In this document: piece by piece, positions 13,959-22,584 of the stretch | Layout of the letters: every line of letters starts with the position of its first letter | Position numbering within the stretch: position 1 is the first letter of the stretch | Origin: DASZUK01 sp035547695 | GTDB taxonomy: Bacteria > Actinomycetota > Acidimicrobiia > Acidimicrobiales > RAAP-2 | Direction of reading: 5' to 3' | Assembly: GCA_035547695.1 (NCBI GenBank) | Contig: DASZUK010000029.1 | Span: forward strand, 1 to 64,000 | Length of the DNA stretch: 64,000 nucleotides | Notes under the pieces: generated by a model | Told to the model about the DNA's origin: nothing | The model's input: the letters and a program-made list of their open reading frames with translations, nothing else | Databases searched by the model: none | Position numbers and translations under genes: made by a program

Positions 13959-16544
13959 TCAGGGCAGGAGGCCGAGCTGGTGGGCCTTGAGGAGCGCCTC
14001 GGTCCGGTTGGTGGTGTCCAGCTTCTTGTACAGGGCGGTCAACTGGGTCTTGACGGTGTTGACGGAGACGTACAGCTCGTCGGCCATCGCCTGCCGTGAG
14101 GCGGTCCGCTCCAGGGCGACGAGGACGGCGCGCTCACGCTTGGTCAGCTCCAGGTGGGCGAACCGCTCCGGGAAGGCCGGTGGCCGGCGGTCCAACCGGT
14201 CCCGGTCGGCCGGTGCCAGTTGGCGGCCGGCCGCGGCGAGGAGGTCGTCACGGACGGCGGGGGCGACGGTGGCCAGGGCACGCGGCAGGCCGGAGGGCCC
14301 GTAGGCGCCGGCGGCGTGGTCGAACAGCCGGCGGGCGGCCATCAGGTCGCCCATGCGGCGGGCGGCCTCCGCCTGGACCACCAGCAGGTCCAACCGGTCC
14401 CGGCGGGACATGCGGGGTGTGGCGAACGACCGCGCGGCTGCGCTCCGGGCGGCGGGGTCCTCGCCGTCCAGCAACGCCAACCGGGCGGCCGGCACGGCGG
14501 CCATCGGCGACGACGGCTCCCACCCCTCGAGGACGGCGGCCGCCTGGGCACCGTGGCCGGAGGCCATCAACAGGTCCACCCGGGACCGGGCCAGGAGCTG
14601 GGCCGCCACCCCTTCGCCGGGCCACTCGCCGGACTGCTCGCCGGACCGCTCGCCGGGGTGGGCCCGGTCGGCGTCGTCGAGATCGGCCAGCCCGGACGCG
14701 GGGTCGCCGAAGTAGAGGGCGTGCTGCGCCCGGAGCCAGGCCACGTAGGGCCACAGCTCCACCGGGGAGGTGCCGTCGCCGAGGTGGGCCAGGGCGGCCT
14801 GCACGCCGTCCTCGTCCAGCCGGTCCAGGGCCAGCAGGCCGTCGGTCAGGTGGGCGCCGATGCTGACGAGGTAGTGGGCCCACTGGTCGGAGGTCTCGAA
14901 CCGCCGGTAGCGGTTCAGCCACTGCCGGGCCTGGGCGGCGTCGCCCCGCACGGCGTAGCTCAGGGCCAGGTTGGCGGCGACGTTGGCGGCGATCCAGTTG
15001 GCGGGGACCCGGTTGCAGCAGGCCCAGGCTCGGCGGTAGGCCTGCACCGCCCCGGCATCGTCGCCCAGCAGGGTGCGGGTGAGGCCCCACTGCAGGTTGA
15101 ACCACCCCAGGCCGTCCACCGCGGCCTCCGCGTCCTGGACGGTGGCCGACACCCGGCGGGCCAGGGTCTGGGCGAACCGGTCGGAGTCGGCGAGGCGGCC
15201 GCGCATCCGCAGGCCGATGAGGTGGCCGGTGCCCAGGTACACGAGGTCCGGCGCCGGCAGGCCGTCGAGGGGTCGCTGCATCATCTGGGTGCTGGAGGTG
15301 AAGTAGGTCCGGATGGTGTCCATCCGGCCGTCCAGGTCGCTGTCGGCGTCGGCGGTCCCGGAGACCTGCCGGTCGATGAGGATGGCCGGGTGGCCGACGA
15401 GGGCGTCGGCGGGGATGGCGTCGAGGGCCTGGCGGAACGGCCCGGGAGCCAGCATCCGCAGGGTGGGGCCGTGGAGGGTCCAGATGCGCTTGGCCTGCTC
15501 CCAGTCCTCGCCGTCGACGGCGTGCTGCAGGCTGAGCAGCGCGTCGTCGGGCTGGTCCCGGGCGCCGTACCAGGCGGCCAGCCGGCGGTGGAAGGCCCGG
15601 GCCTCGTCGGGGTACCGGGCCGTGTACGCCTGCCGGAGGACGGCCGTCAGGAGGCCCGGCGGCACCAGCTCCACCCGGTCGCCGTGCTGGCGGCGTTCCA
15701 GCAGCCCCGGGCTTTCGAGGACCTCGACGAACCGGTCCGGATAGGGGTCGTCGCAGAGATCGCGGACCAGGTCCCGGTCGAGCCGGCGGGCGAGGGCGAA
15801 CCGGGTGAGGTGGTCGATGCCTTCGGTGGCCTCGACCTGTGGCAGCACGGTGGTCCGGAGGAACTCCTCGGCGACCGGCATCGGCAGCCGGCCCCCGTCG
15901 TACCCGTCCACCACCAGCCGGACCGGGGCCGGCCATCCGCCGAGGGCCTGCCGGAGCTCCTCGGCGTCCTCGAGGGGCAGCGGCGGCTTTCCCATGGCCG
16001 CGGCCAGGGCCACGATGTCCTCGGCGGACAGCAGCAGGTCGGTCGGCCCGACGACCTCGGCGCCGACCGTCGCCACGGCCAGGGACTGGATGGGGTGCCA
16101 GGACCGGTGGCAGACGACCAGGTGCAGCCCCCGGTAGGTCCGGGCCAGGCCGACCAGGTCGTCGAGGACGTCGGGCCGTCGGACGTGCTGGAAGTCGTCG
16201 ACCACCAGCACCACCCGGACACCGGGGGGTATGTCCAGTCGCAGGCCGGCGCGGTCTCCGGATGCCGACGCCCCGGCCAGCAGCCCGGCACCGTCCAGCC
16301 GGTGGCGGATCTCCGCCCACAACGGCTCCGGGTCACCCGGCCCGGGGCCGGCGGCCACCCACACCGGCACGACCGTTGGGCCCTGTTGTCGCTCCAGCCA
16401 GGAGGCCACCAGGACGGTCTTGCCGTAGCCGCGGGGGCCCCGGACCACCGTGACGGGGGCCCAGCGGTCCAACCGGCGGTCGAGGCCCGGGCGGGCCAGC
16501 AGGGACCGGGGCACCCGAGGCAGGAGCGACCGGTCCAACAGCAT
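13959..16544 (-). CDS. LuxR-family regulator of MalT/LAL type (STAND ATPase, helical repeats, HTH)
   Basis: An 861-aa signal-transduction ATPase. The Walker A 'GPRGYGKT' is at residues 36-43 and a Walker B-like 'VRVVLVVDDFQHV' near 115. A long alpha-helical middle resembles the TPR region of MalT. The last 65 residues are a LuxR helix-turn-helix: 'LTKRERAVLVALERTASRQA', 'MADELYVSVNTVKTQLTALY', 'KKLDTTNRTEA'. Such proteins bind a ligand in the repeat region and activate target promoters. The ATG has no Shine-Dalgarno; a TATTCT -10-like box ends 6 nt upstream, so the mRNA is probably leaderless. A 10-bp dyad overlaps that box. Target genes are unknown. Confidence 0.9.
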   Translation of the reverse strand: MLLDRSLLPRVPRSLLARPGLDRRLDRWAPVTVVRGPRGYGKTVLVASWLERQQGPTVVPVWVAAGPGPGDPEPLWAEIRHRLDGAGLLAGASASGDRAGLRLDIPPGVRVVLVVDDFQHVRRPDVLDDLVGLARTYRGLHLVVCHRSWHPIQSLAVATVGAEVVGPTDLLLSAEDIVALAAAMGKPPLPLEDAEELRQALGGWPAPVRLVVDGYDGGRLPMPVAEEFLRTTVLPQVEATEGIDHLTRFALARRLDRDLVRDLCDDPYPDRFVEVLESPGLLERRQHGDRVELVPPGLLTAVLRQAYTARYPDEARAFHRRLAAWYGARDQPDDALLSLQHAVDGEDWEQAKRIWTLHGPTLRMLAPGPFRQALDAIPADALVGHPAILIDRQVSGTADADSDLDGRMDTIRTYFTSSTQMMQRPLDGLPAPDLVYLGTGHLIGLRMRGRLADSDRFAQTLARRVSATVQDAEAAVDGLGWFNLQWGLTRTLLGDDAGAVQAYRRAWACCNRVPANWIAANVAANLALSYAVRGDAAQARQWLNRYRRFETSDQWAHYLVSIGAHLTDGLLALDRLDEDGVQAALAHLGDGTSPVELWPYVAWLRAQHALYFGDPASGLADLDDADRAHPGERSGEQSGEWPGEGVAAQLLARSRVDLLMASGHGAQAAAVLEGWEPSSPMAAVPAARLALLDGEDPAARSAAARSFATPRMSRRDRLDLLVVQAEAARRMGDLMAARRLFDHAAGAYGPSGLPRALATVAPAVRDDLLAAAGRQLAPADRDRLDRRPPAFPERFAHLELTKRERAVLVALERTASRQAMADELYVSVNTVKTQLTALYKKLDTTNRTEALLKAHQLGLLP

Positions 16545-16548
16545 GGCG

Positions 16549-16600
16549 GCAGAATAGCGATGCCAAGTTGGAAATCTTGCAACCTATGTAGCTATTCTGC
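16549..16600 (-). promoter_or_regulatory. Dyad operator and probable leaderless promoter of the MalT-like gene
   Basis: GCAGAATAGC at 16549-16558 and GCTATTCTGC at 16591-16600 are a perfect 10-bp inverted repeat around a 32-nt AT-richer spacer. The spacer contains CCAAGTTGG and TTGCAA, both near-palindromic. On the minus strand the proximal arm includes TATTCT, 6 nt from the ATG, the spacing of actinobacterial leaderless promoters. A protein bound to both arms would control the promoter, perhaps the regulator itself. Confidence 0.6.
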
Positions 16601-16731
16601 AACCGGGTCGCCGATCCGGACACGGCGTCCGGGCACCGCGTCCTGATCCCACCTGGTCAAGGCGGTGAATCCGTCATGACCTTCCCGCCCCATGGCGCAA
16701 CTTCGGCCAAATAAGAAATCACCCTGCTCCC

Positions 16732-18051
16732 TCACCCTCCTGGGCGGCCGGGGTGAGCAATGGGCGTGACCGGTGACGGGAGGGGCGCGGTGGCCGGCGG
16801 GGCCGATCCGGCGGGCCGGCGGAGGTGGGCCCGGAACACCCAGGCCCGCAGCAGGGTGAACCGGACCAGGGCGGCGACGGCGGTGGCGGCGACCAGGGCG
16901 GCCAACTGCGCCGTCGGCGACGGGGCCAGCCACCCCACCAGCCCCAGGGCGGCGGTGGTCAGGGCCAGGTTGGTGAGCAGGGCGGCCAGGCCGCCGGCGA
17001 CGACGTCGGCCAGCCGTGGCCGGCCACCGGCGAAGGCGAGGCGGCCGTGGGCCCAGGTGTTGGCCGCTGCGGACAGCACCAGTGCCGCGGCGTTGGCCCC
17101 GTACGGCCCCAACGGCCCGCGGAGGAGCAGGAACAGGACCAGGTACGCCGCGGTGCTGGCCAGGCCGACGCTGGCGAACCGGGCCAGGACGGCGTGGTCG
17201 GTGCCGGTCGGCGGGCGGCGGGCGACCGGCCGGCGCAGCAGCCGCCAGATCCCGCGGAGGTCGTCCAGCGCGGTCCGGCGGATGTCCACCCGCGAATCGG
17301 GGTCGTCGGTCCAGTCCACCGGGACCTCGTGGATGCGGAGGCCGCTGCGCTCGGCCAGCACCAGCAGTTCGGTGTCGAAGAACCAGGCGTCGTCCTGCAC
17401 CAGCGGCAGCAGTTGCCGGGCCACGTCGGCCCGGACGGCTTTGAAGCCGCACTGGGCGTCGGAGAACCCGTTGTGCAGGGTGGTCCGGACGATGAGGTTG
17501 TAGCAGCGGGAGATCAGCTCCCGCTTGGGGCCGCGGACGACGTGCGCGCCACGGGCCAGCCGGGTGCCGATGGCCAGGTCGCTGTGCCCCGACAGCAGCG
17601 GGGCCACCAGCGGCAGCAGGGCGTCCAGGCCGGTGGACAGGTCGACGTCCATGTAGGCCACCACGGTGGCGTCGCTGGCGGACCAGGCGGCCCGCAACGC
17701 CCGCCCCCGGCCCTTCTCCCCCAGGTGCACGGCCCGGACCCCGGGGACCCGCCGGGCCAGGCCGGACGCGATCTGCCAGGTCCGGTCGGTGCTGGCGTTG
17801 TCGGCCACGGTGACCGTGGCCTCGAAGGGGAACGACGAGTCGAGGAACCGGCGGAGCCGGAGCACGCTGGCCTCCAGCCCGGCTTCCTCGTTGTGCACCG
17901 GCACCACCACCTCCACCGTCGGCCGGCGGCGGTCGTCCCACCGGTCGACGGCGCCGGCCGGAGCGGGAGCGGGGCCCTCGGTGGGATCGGGCCCGCCGGG
18001 GCCGGGTCCGCCGGGGCCGGGTCCGGCGGCAGGGGCTCGGGCGATGCTCAT
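16732..18051 (-). CDS. Polyprenyl-phosphate glycosyltransferase: GT2 (DPM1-like) domain fused to a GtrA-like membrane domain
   Basis: A 439-aa protein starting at the ATG of 'MSIARAPAAGPG'; the far longer frame upstream only shadows the two-component genes. A Pro/Gly-rich N-terminus of about 40 residues leads into a GT-A domain: 'TVEVVVPVHNEEAGLEASVL', 'VTVADNASTDRTWQ', 'AYMDVDLSTGL', 'SDAQCGFKAVRADVA' and 'WFFDTELLVLAERSGLRI'. The last 130 residues hold four membrane helices of the GtrA/DPMS type beginning 'LARFASVGLASTAAYLVLF'. Expected role: transfer a sugar from a nucleotide donor to polyprenyl phosphate and help flip it. It lies 86 bp behind the histidine kinase gene. Confidence 0.88.
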   Translation of the reverse strand: MSIARAPAAGPGPGGPGPGGPDPTEGPAPAPAGAVDRWDDRRRPTVEVVVPVHNEEAGLEASVLRLRRFLDSSFPFEATVTVADNASTDRTWQIASGLARRVPGVRAVHLGEKGRGRALRAAWSASDATVVAYMDVDLSTGLDALLPLVAPLLSGHSDLAIGTRLARGAHVVRGPKRELISRCYNLIVRTTLHNGFSDAQCGFKAVRADVARQLLPLVQDDAWFFDTELLVLAERSGLRIHEVPVDWTDDPDSRVDIRRTALDDLRGIWRLLRRPVARRPPTGTDHAVLARFASVGLASTAAYLVLFLLLRGPLGPYGANAAALVLSAAANTWAHGRLAFAGGRPRLADVVAGGLAALLTNLALTTAALGLVGWLAPSPTAQLAALVAATAVAALVRFTLLRAWVFRAHLRRPAGSAPPATAPLPSPVTPIAHPGRPGG

Positions 18052-18079
18052 GCACCGAGCATGCGGACCGTTCCTTGCG

Positions 18080-18090
18080 GCCCGCTGTGA
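18080..18090 (-). promoter_or_regulatory. Half-site shared with the response-regulator promoter
   Basis: GCCCGCTGTGA occurs here, 29 bp before the glycosyltransferase start, and again at 20520-20530 inside the 11-bp direct repeats before the response regulator gene. The identical 11-mer suggests that the regulator may also bind here. Confidence 0.4.
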
Positions 18091-18137
18091 CCTGGCTGGG
18101 CCCGGGTGTACAGGTTTGCGGTCGCCGGTCCCGGTCC

Positions 18138-19673
18138 CTACACAGGCGGCGGGTCCGGCACGGCGGGCAGGACGACCGTCATGGTGGTGCCGCCGCCGGG
18201 GCGGGCGGCGGCGGTGACCCGGCCGCCGTGGGCGGCGACGATGGCGGCGACGATGGAGAGGCCGAGGCCGGCGCCGCCGTGGGCCCGGGACCGTGACGGG
18301 TCGGCGCGGTAGAACCGCTCGAAGGCGTGGGCGGCCTGGTCCTCGGTCATGCCGGGACCGCGGTCGGCCACCTCGACGACCGCGTCGGGACCCCGTCGGG
18401 TGACCCGGACGGTGGTGACGGTGCCCTCGGGGGTGTGGGCCCGGACGTTGGCCAGCAGGTTGTCGAGGACCTGGCGGAGGGCGGCCTGGTCGCCGAGGAC
18501 GTGCATCGGGCCGACGTCCAGGGTCACCGGCCAACCGGGCCCGACGGTGGCGGCGGTCTGGACGGCGTCGGTGGCGACGGCGGCGACGTCGACCGGCTGC
18601 CGTTCGAGGGGTCGGCCCTCGTCCAGCCTGGCCAGCAGGAGGAGGTCCTCGACCAACCGGCTCATCCGGGCGGACTCCCCCCGGATGCCGGTCATGACCC
18701 GGTCGAGGTCGTCGGGGCGTTCCCTGGCCCCCCGCTCGAACAGCTCGGCGTAGGCCGACACCGCGGCCAGCGGCGTCCGGAGCTCGTGGGAGGCGTCGGC
18801 GACGAACTGCCGGAGCCGCTCCTCGGACAGCCGGAGCTCGGCCTCGGTGGCGTCGCGCTGGGCGAAGGCCTCTTCGATGCGGGTGAGCATGACGTTGACG
18901 GTGAGGGCCAGCCGGCCGACCTCGGTGCGGTCGTTCTCCCCCGGCACCCGCTGGTCCAGCTCGCCGCCGGCGATGCGCTCGGCGGTGTCCTCCACGTCGG
19001 CCAGCGGTCGCAGGCCCACCCGGACCAGCCACAGCCCCAGGAGCACGGCGGCGGCCAGGGCGGCGCCGGTGACGACGACCTCGATGACCACCAGTTGGTC
19101 GAGGGTGCTGGCGGTGTCGGCCAGGGGCATGCCGAGGATGAGGACACCGCCACCGGGGCGGCGGACCACCAGCACCCGGAAGTCCGGGCCGCCGGCCGCC
19201 GTGGACGGCTCGGTGAGGAACAGTTGCGGCACGCCGGTGCCGGGTGCCGGGGTGAACCCGGTGAAGTGGGCCGGCAGCGTCGGGGAGTAGGCCTTGCCGC
19301 CCTGCAGGTGGCCGGCGAACGGGCCGAGGATCGTCCGGCCGGCGGCGTTGCGGACCTCCAGATAGGCCCCGGGGGCGTCGGCCTGGGCGGCCGGCGGGGC
19401 CTGGTTGCCCTGGCCGGTGCCCGCCATGCCCTCCTGGCCGACGGCGCCCGGCTGCCCCTCCCCCGGGTTCTCCGTCGGGTTCTCGCCCGGCCGGCCGGCC
19501 GGGGGGACCCCGCCGGCGGCCAGGGGCAGGGAGGTGGCGGACTGCTGCAGCGACTGGTCGACCCGGTTGTAGAGGGACGACCGGAGGGCGGAGTAGGTGG
19601 CGAAGTCGGCGGCCACCAGGGCCACCAGGGCCACCGCGGCGACGGCCAGCACCAGCCGGCTGCGGAGCGACAT
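18138..19673 (-). CDS. Sensor histidine kinase (two-component system)
   Basis: A 511-aa membrane kinase. The first hydrophobic helix is at residues 8-28. The extracytoplasmic sensor region of about 170 residues includes a Gly/Pro/Asn-rich stretch ('GENPTENPGEGQPG'). The second helix is at about 198-216, followed by HAMP, then the HisKA box 'FVADASHELRTPL' with phospho-acceptor His296. The HATPase domain has 'LRQVLDNLLANVRAH' (N box), 'VADRGPGM' (G1) and 'GGAGLGLSIV' (G2). It is of the MprB/TcrY type and lies 54 bp behind the response regulator gene, its evident partner. The signal is not known. Confidence 0.95.
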   Translation of the reverse strand: MSLRSRLVLAVAAVALVALVAADFATYSALRSSLYNRVDQSLQQSATSLPLAAGGVPPAGRPGENPTENPGEGQPGAVGQEGMAGTGQGNQAPPAAQADAPGAYLEVRNAAGRTILGPFAGHLQGGKAYSPTLPAHFTGFTPAPGTGVPQLFLTEPSTAAGGPDFRVLVVRRPGGGVLILGMPLADTASTLDQLVVIEVVVTGAALAAAVLLGLWLVRVGLRPLADVEDTAERIAGGELDQRVPGENDRTEVGRLALTVNVMLTRIEEAFAQRDATEAELRLSEERLRQFVADASHELRTPLAAVSAYAELFERGARERPDDLDRVMTGIRGESARMSRLVEDLLLLARLDEGRPLERQPVDVAAVATDAVQTAATVGPGWPVTLDVGPMHVLGDQAALRQVLDNLLANVRAHTPEGTVTTVRVTRRGPDAVVEVADRGPGMTEDQAAHAFERFYRADPSRSRAHGGAGLGLSIVAAIVAAHGGRVTAAARPGGGTTMTVVLPAVPDPPPV

Positions 19674-19727
19674 CCGTGTCCGCCCGTTCGCTCGTCCGCT
19701 CGTATCCGTGCCCGTCCGCCCGCCCGG

Positions 19728-20453
19728 CTAGCTGCCCGCGGTCGGTTCCCGGAGGGTGTAGCCGACCAGCCGGATGGTGTGGATGAGCGGCGGTCCATGG
19801 CGCTCCAGCTTCTTGCGGAGGTAGCTGACGTAGGTCTCGACCACGTTGGGCTCGCCGCCGAAGTCGTAGTGCCAGACGTGGTCCAGGATCTGCGGCTTGG
19901 ACAGCACCCGGCGGGGGTTCAGGAGGAAGTACCGGAGCAGGTTGAACTCGGTGGCGGTGAGCTGGATGGGCTGGCCGGCCCGGTGGACCTCGTGGGACGC
20001 CTCGTCCAGCTCGAGGTCGGCGAACCGCAGCACGCCGTCGTCCTGCTCGTCGCCGAGGGACCGCCGGAGGATGACCCGGATGCGGGCGATGACCTCGGCC
20101 AGGGAGAACGGCTTGGTGACGTAGTCGTCGCCGCCGATGGTGAGGCCGGCCAGCTTGTCGTCGAGGGCGTCGCGGGCGGTGAGGAACAGCACCGGGGTGC
20201 GGATGCCGTCGGCCCGCAGCCGCCGGCACACCTCGAGGCCGTCCAGGTCCGGCAGCATGATGTCCAGCACGATCAGGTCCGGGGGGTGGTCCTGGGCCAT
20301 GGCCAGGGCCGAACGGCCGGTGGTGGCCTCCTCCACCTCGAACCCCTCGTACCGGAGGGAGGTGGCCACCGAGTCGACGATGGACGGCTCGTCGTCCACC
20401 ACCAGGATCCGCCGCTGTTGGTTGGTCAGGCGTGTCGAACCGGTCAGGGTCAT
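19728..20453 (-). CDS. OmpR/PhoB-family response regulator
   Basis: A 241-aa regulator. The receiver domain has acidic residues 'VVDDEPS' (20-21), phospho-acceptor Asp64 in 'LIVLDIMLPDLDGLE' and the conserved Lys in 'DDYVTKPFS'. The winged-helix output domain has 'LTATEFNLLRYFLLNPRRVL', 'VVETYVSYLRKKLE' and 'IRLVGYTLREP'. The ATG at 20453 is chosen because GGAGGAGG stands 8 nt upstream; a longer frame exists but its extra N-terminus is not receiver-like. First gene of a leftward operon with the histidine kinase. Three 11-bp direct repeats lie 50-82 bp upstream. Confidence 0.96.
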   Translation of the reverse strand: MTLTGSTRLTNQQRRILVVDDEPSIVDSVATSLRYEGFEVEEATTGRSALAMAQDHPPDLIVLDIMLPDLDGLEVCRRLRADGIRTPVLFLTARDALDDKLAGLTIGGDDYVTKPFSLAEVIARIRVILRRSLGDEQDDGVLRFADLELDEASHEVHRAGQPIQLTATEFNLLRYFLLNPRRVLSKPQILDHVWHYDFGGEPNVVETYVSYLRKKLERHGPPLIHTIRLVGYTLREPTAGS

Positions 20454-20502
20454 GTCGGGCACCTCCTCCGGGCCCAGGCTTCCACCGATTGTTCCTCCGC
20501 CA

Positions 20503-20535
20503 CTGTGCGCCCGCTGTGCGCCCGCTGTGAATCTC
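20503..20535 (-). promoter_or_regulatory. Three 11-bp direct repeats upstream of the response regulator
   Basis: CTGTGCGCCCG at 20503 and 20514 and CTGTGAATCTC at 20525 have an exact 11-bp period. OmpR/PhoB proteins bind such tandem repeats one helical turn apart, so this is a likely autoregulatory site. Confidence 0.6.
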
Positions 20536-20615
20536 GGCCCCGGCGTTTCCGCGGGGACGTCGCCGCGGCGACGTCCCCCGCCCACCGGCCCGGCCGGGTG
20601 GCGGGGAGTCAGGGG

Positions 20616-21278
20616 TCAGCGGCCGAGGATGCTGGCGACGACGTTGATGGCCAGGCCGAGGATGACGGCGCCGAAGACGAAGGACAGGAGGGCGTGGCGC
20701 AGGGCCAGCCGGCGGACCGGCTTGGCGGTGAGGTTGGTGTCGGACACCTGGAAGGTCATGCCGATGGTGAAGGCCAGGTAGGCGAAGTCGAGGTAGGCGG
20801 GCGGATCGGGCTCGTTGAAGTCGACGCCGCCGACCGGTGTGGCGTAGTACAGGCGGGCGTACCGCAGGGTGAAGACGGTGTGGACCTGCAGCCAGGACAG
20901 GGCGACGCTGACGACGCTGACGGCGACGAGGTAGGCCTTGGTGCCGCCGTGGGCGTCGCCGGCCTTGGCCAGGGCGAGGGCGACCGCGGCCAGGAAGGCG
21001 ACGCAGGTGGCCAGCACCACCAGGTCGGCCAGCGGGGCCCGGGGGTCCTCCCGGCCGGCATGGTCCCGGACGTCCGCCGGGGCCATGCCGCCGATGGCCA
21101 CCCAGACGGACAGCAGGAAGACGACGGTGGCGGCGTCCCAGCCGATGAGGGCGGCGGCCTGCCAGAAGGTGACCAGGGACACCGCCAGCCCCACGGCCAG
21201 GCCGATGGCCATGGAGAACGCCACCCGCCCGGCCGCCGGCACGGTGGCCAGGCGGCGGGTGAACCCGCCCTGTTGCAT
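20616..21278 (-). CDS. DUF1345 family membrane protein
   Basis: A 220-aa protein with five or six hydrophobic helices, starting at 'MQQGGFTRRLATVPAAGR'. Family landmarks are 'FLLSVWVAIGGMAP', 'SWLQVHTVFTLRYARLYY' and 'PAYLDFAYLAFTIGMTFQVSDT', the last being the DUF1345 signature. No biochemical function is established. It lies 162 bp ahead of the response regulator on the same strand; since the regulator's repeats lie in that gap, it is probably a separate transcript. It ends in a plain Arg without a tail. Confidence 0.88.
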   Translation of the reverse strand: MQQGGFTRRLATVPAAGRVAFSMAIGLAVGLAVSLVTFWQAAALIGWDAATVVFLLSVWVAIGGMAPADVRDHAGREDPRAPLADLVVLATCVAFLAAVALALAKAGDAHGGTKAYLVAVSVVSVALSWLQVHTVFTLRYARLYYATPVGGVDFNEPDPPAYLDFAYLAFTIGMTFQVSDTNLTAKPVRRLALRHALLSFVFGAVILGLAINVVASILGR

Positions 21279-21301
21279 GGCCGGAGCGTACCGGCCGGAC
21301 C

Positions 21302-22441
21302 TCAGCTCTTCTTGCCGAGCTGCTCCTCGCGCTGGCGGGTGGTGGAGTGGACGGGGTCCTTGTCGAACTGGGGCAGGACGTGCTTGCCGAAGGTCTCGAC
21401 GGCCTCCAGGCAGGTGTCGCGCTCGATGGAGGACGACAGCATGCCGAAGGCCAGTTGGTCGGCGCCGGTGTCCACGAAGGTCTGGACGGCCCGTGCGCAC
21501 TCGTCGGGGTCACCGACGGCGACGGCGCCGCTGTCGATCATCATGTCGACCTGGTCGGAGGTAGCGGCGGGGATGGTGGCCGGCCAGTCGGGGATGCCCT
21601 TGGGCTTGGGGAAGGTGTCCAGGTACCGGAAGACCAGGCTGAGGTGGTAGTTGGAGTCGGCAGTCAGGAAGGCCTGCCGGGCCCTCTGGCCGTCCTCCAT
21701 GCACAGCATCTGGGTGGTGATCATCACGTTGTTGTTGACGTAGGCCCCCACCGGGTCGGTGCAGTCCTGGATCAGCTCCTTGTACTTGGCGATGAGCGGC
21801 GTGAGGACCTGCGGGGGGGTGAAGGCGAAGCAGAGCACCCCGACGCCGAGCTTGGCGGCCAGCTCGAAGGTGCTGGGGCTGCCGGCGGCCATCCAGATGG
21901 GGGGGTGCGGCTGGGTGTACGGCTTGGGCAGCACGTTGCGGGCCGGCATGGAGAAGAACTGGCCGTCGTAGGCCGGGTACTCCTCGTCCTTCCACATCCG
22001 GACGATCTGCGGCAGGGTCTCGGCCACCATCTCCCGGGTGATCTCGGGGTCGGTGATGCCGAAGCCGCGCTGCTCGGTGGTGGAGGAACCGCGGCCGGTG
22101 CCGAACTCGAACCGGCCCTCGGACAGGTGGTCGAGCATGGCCACCCGCTCGGCGATGCGGACCGGGTGGTTGGCGGGCGGGGTGATGTTGAAGATGCCGG
22201 AGCCGATGTGGATGTTCTTGGTCCTCGCCGCGCAGAAGGCCAGGAAGGACTCGCTGTCGGACAGGTGGGAGTAGTCGGTGAGGAAGTGGTGCTCGGAGGC
22301 CCAGGTGTACTTGATGCCGGCGGCGTCGGCGGCCTGGATGAAGGCCACCTCGTCCATCAGCCGGTCGTGCTCGGCAGCCGCCCCGTGGGCCTCGCGGTAG
22401 CGGGGCAGGATGCTGATGGCGTTGAAGATCCCGAACTCCAT
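21302..22441 (-). CDS. Luciferase-like (LLM class) flavin-dependent oxidoreductase
   Basis: A 379-aa TIM-barrel flavoenzyme of the bacterial luciferase superfamily. The ATG of 'MEFGIFNAISILPRYREAHG' is the natural start; the 24-codon extension is not family-like. Landmarks are 'AGIKYTWASEHHFLTDYSHLSDSES', 'IHIGSGIFNITPPANHPVRIAERVAMLDHLS', 'GRFEFGTGRGSSTTEQRGFGI' and 'PIWMAAGSPSTFELAAKLGV'. It should use FMN or F420. Its promoter region (22442-22584) is shared with the divergent FadD17-like gene and holds an exact KstR-like palindrome, so a role in steroid breakdown is plausible. Confidence 0.88.
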   Translation of the reverse strand: MEFGIFNAISILPRYREAHGAAAEHDRLMDEVAFIQAADAAGIKYTWASEHHFLTDYSHLSDSESFLAFCAARTKNIHIGSGIFNITPPANHPVRIAERVAMLDHLSEGRFEFGTGRGSSTTEQRGFGITDPEITREMVAETLPQIVRMWKDEEYPAYDGQFFSMPARNVLPKPYTQPHPPIWMAAGSPSTFELAAKLGVGVLCFAFTPPQVLTPLIAKYKELIQDCTDPVGAYVNNNVMITTQMLCMEDGQRARQAFLTADSNYHLSLVFRYLDTFPKPKGIPDWPATIPAATSDQVDMMIDSGAVAVGDPDECARAVQTFVDTGADQLAFGMLSSSIERDTCLEAVETFGKHVLPQFDKDPVHSTTRQREEQLGKKS

Positions 22442-22522
22442 GGGCTGCGCTCCCTCTCGGTCCTCGCGCTCCGGCAGGTCGGCCGGACTCTGCGAGCGAC
22501 GGTAACACGCCATGGGCTAAAT

Positions 22523-22536
22523 TGCAACGTGTTCCA
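22523..22536. promoter_or_regulatory. KstR-like operator between a luciferase-like gene and the FadD17-like gene
   Basis: TGCAACGTGTTCCA matches TnnAACnnGTTnnA at every fixed position. It lies 82 bp before the leftward oxidoreductase start and 49 bp before the rightward ligase start, so one site could control both divergent genes. Confidence 0.75.
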
Positions 22537-22584
22537 GAAATGACTCTATCCACCCAGCTCAGAGCGTTCCCGTAGGAGGCGACC

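Noticed and set aside
16732..21513. A 1593-codon open frame on the minus strand
   Set aside because: Only its last 439 codons (the glycosyltransferase) look like protein; the rest is Arg/Pro/Gly-rich shadow of the kinase, response regulator and DUF1345 genes.
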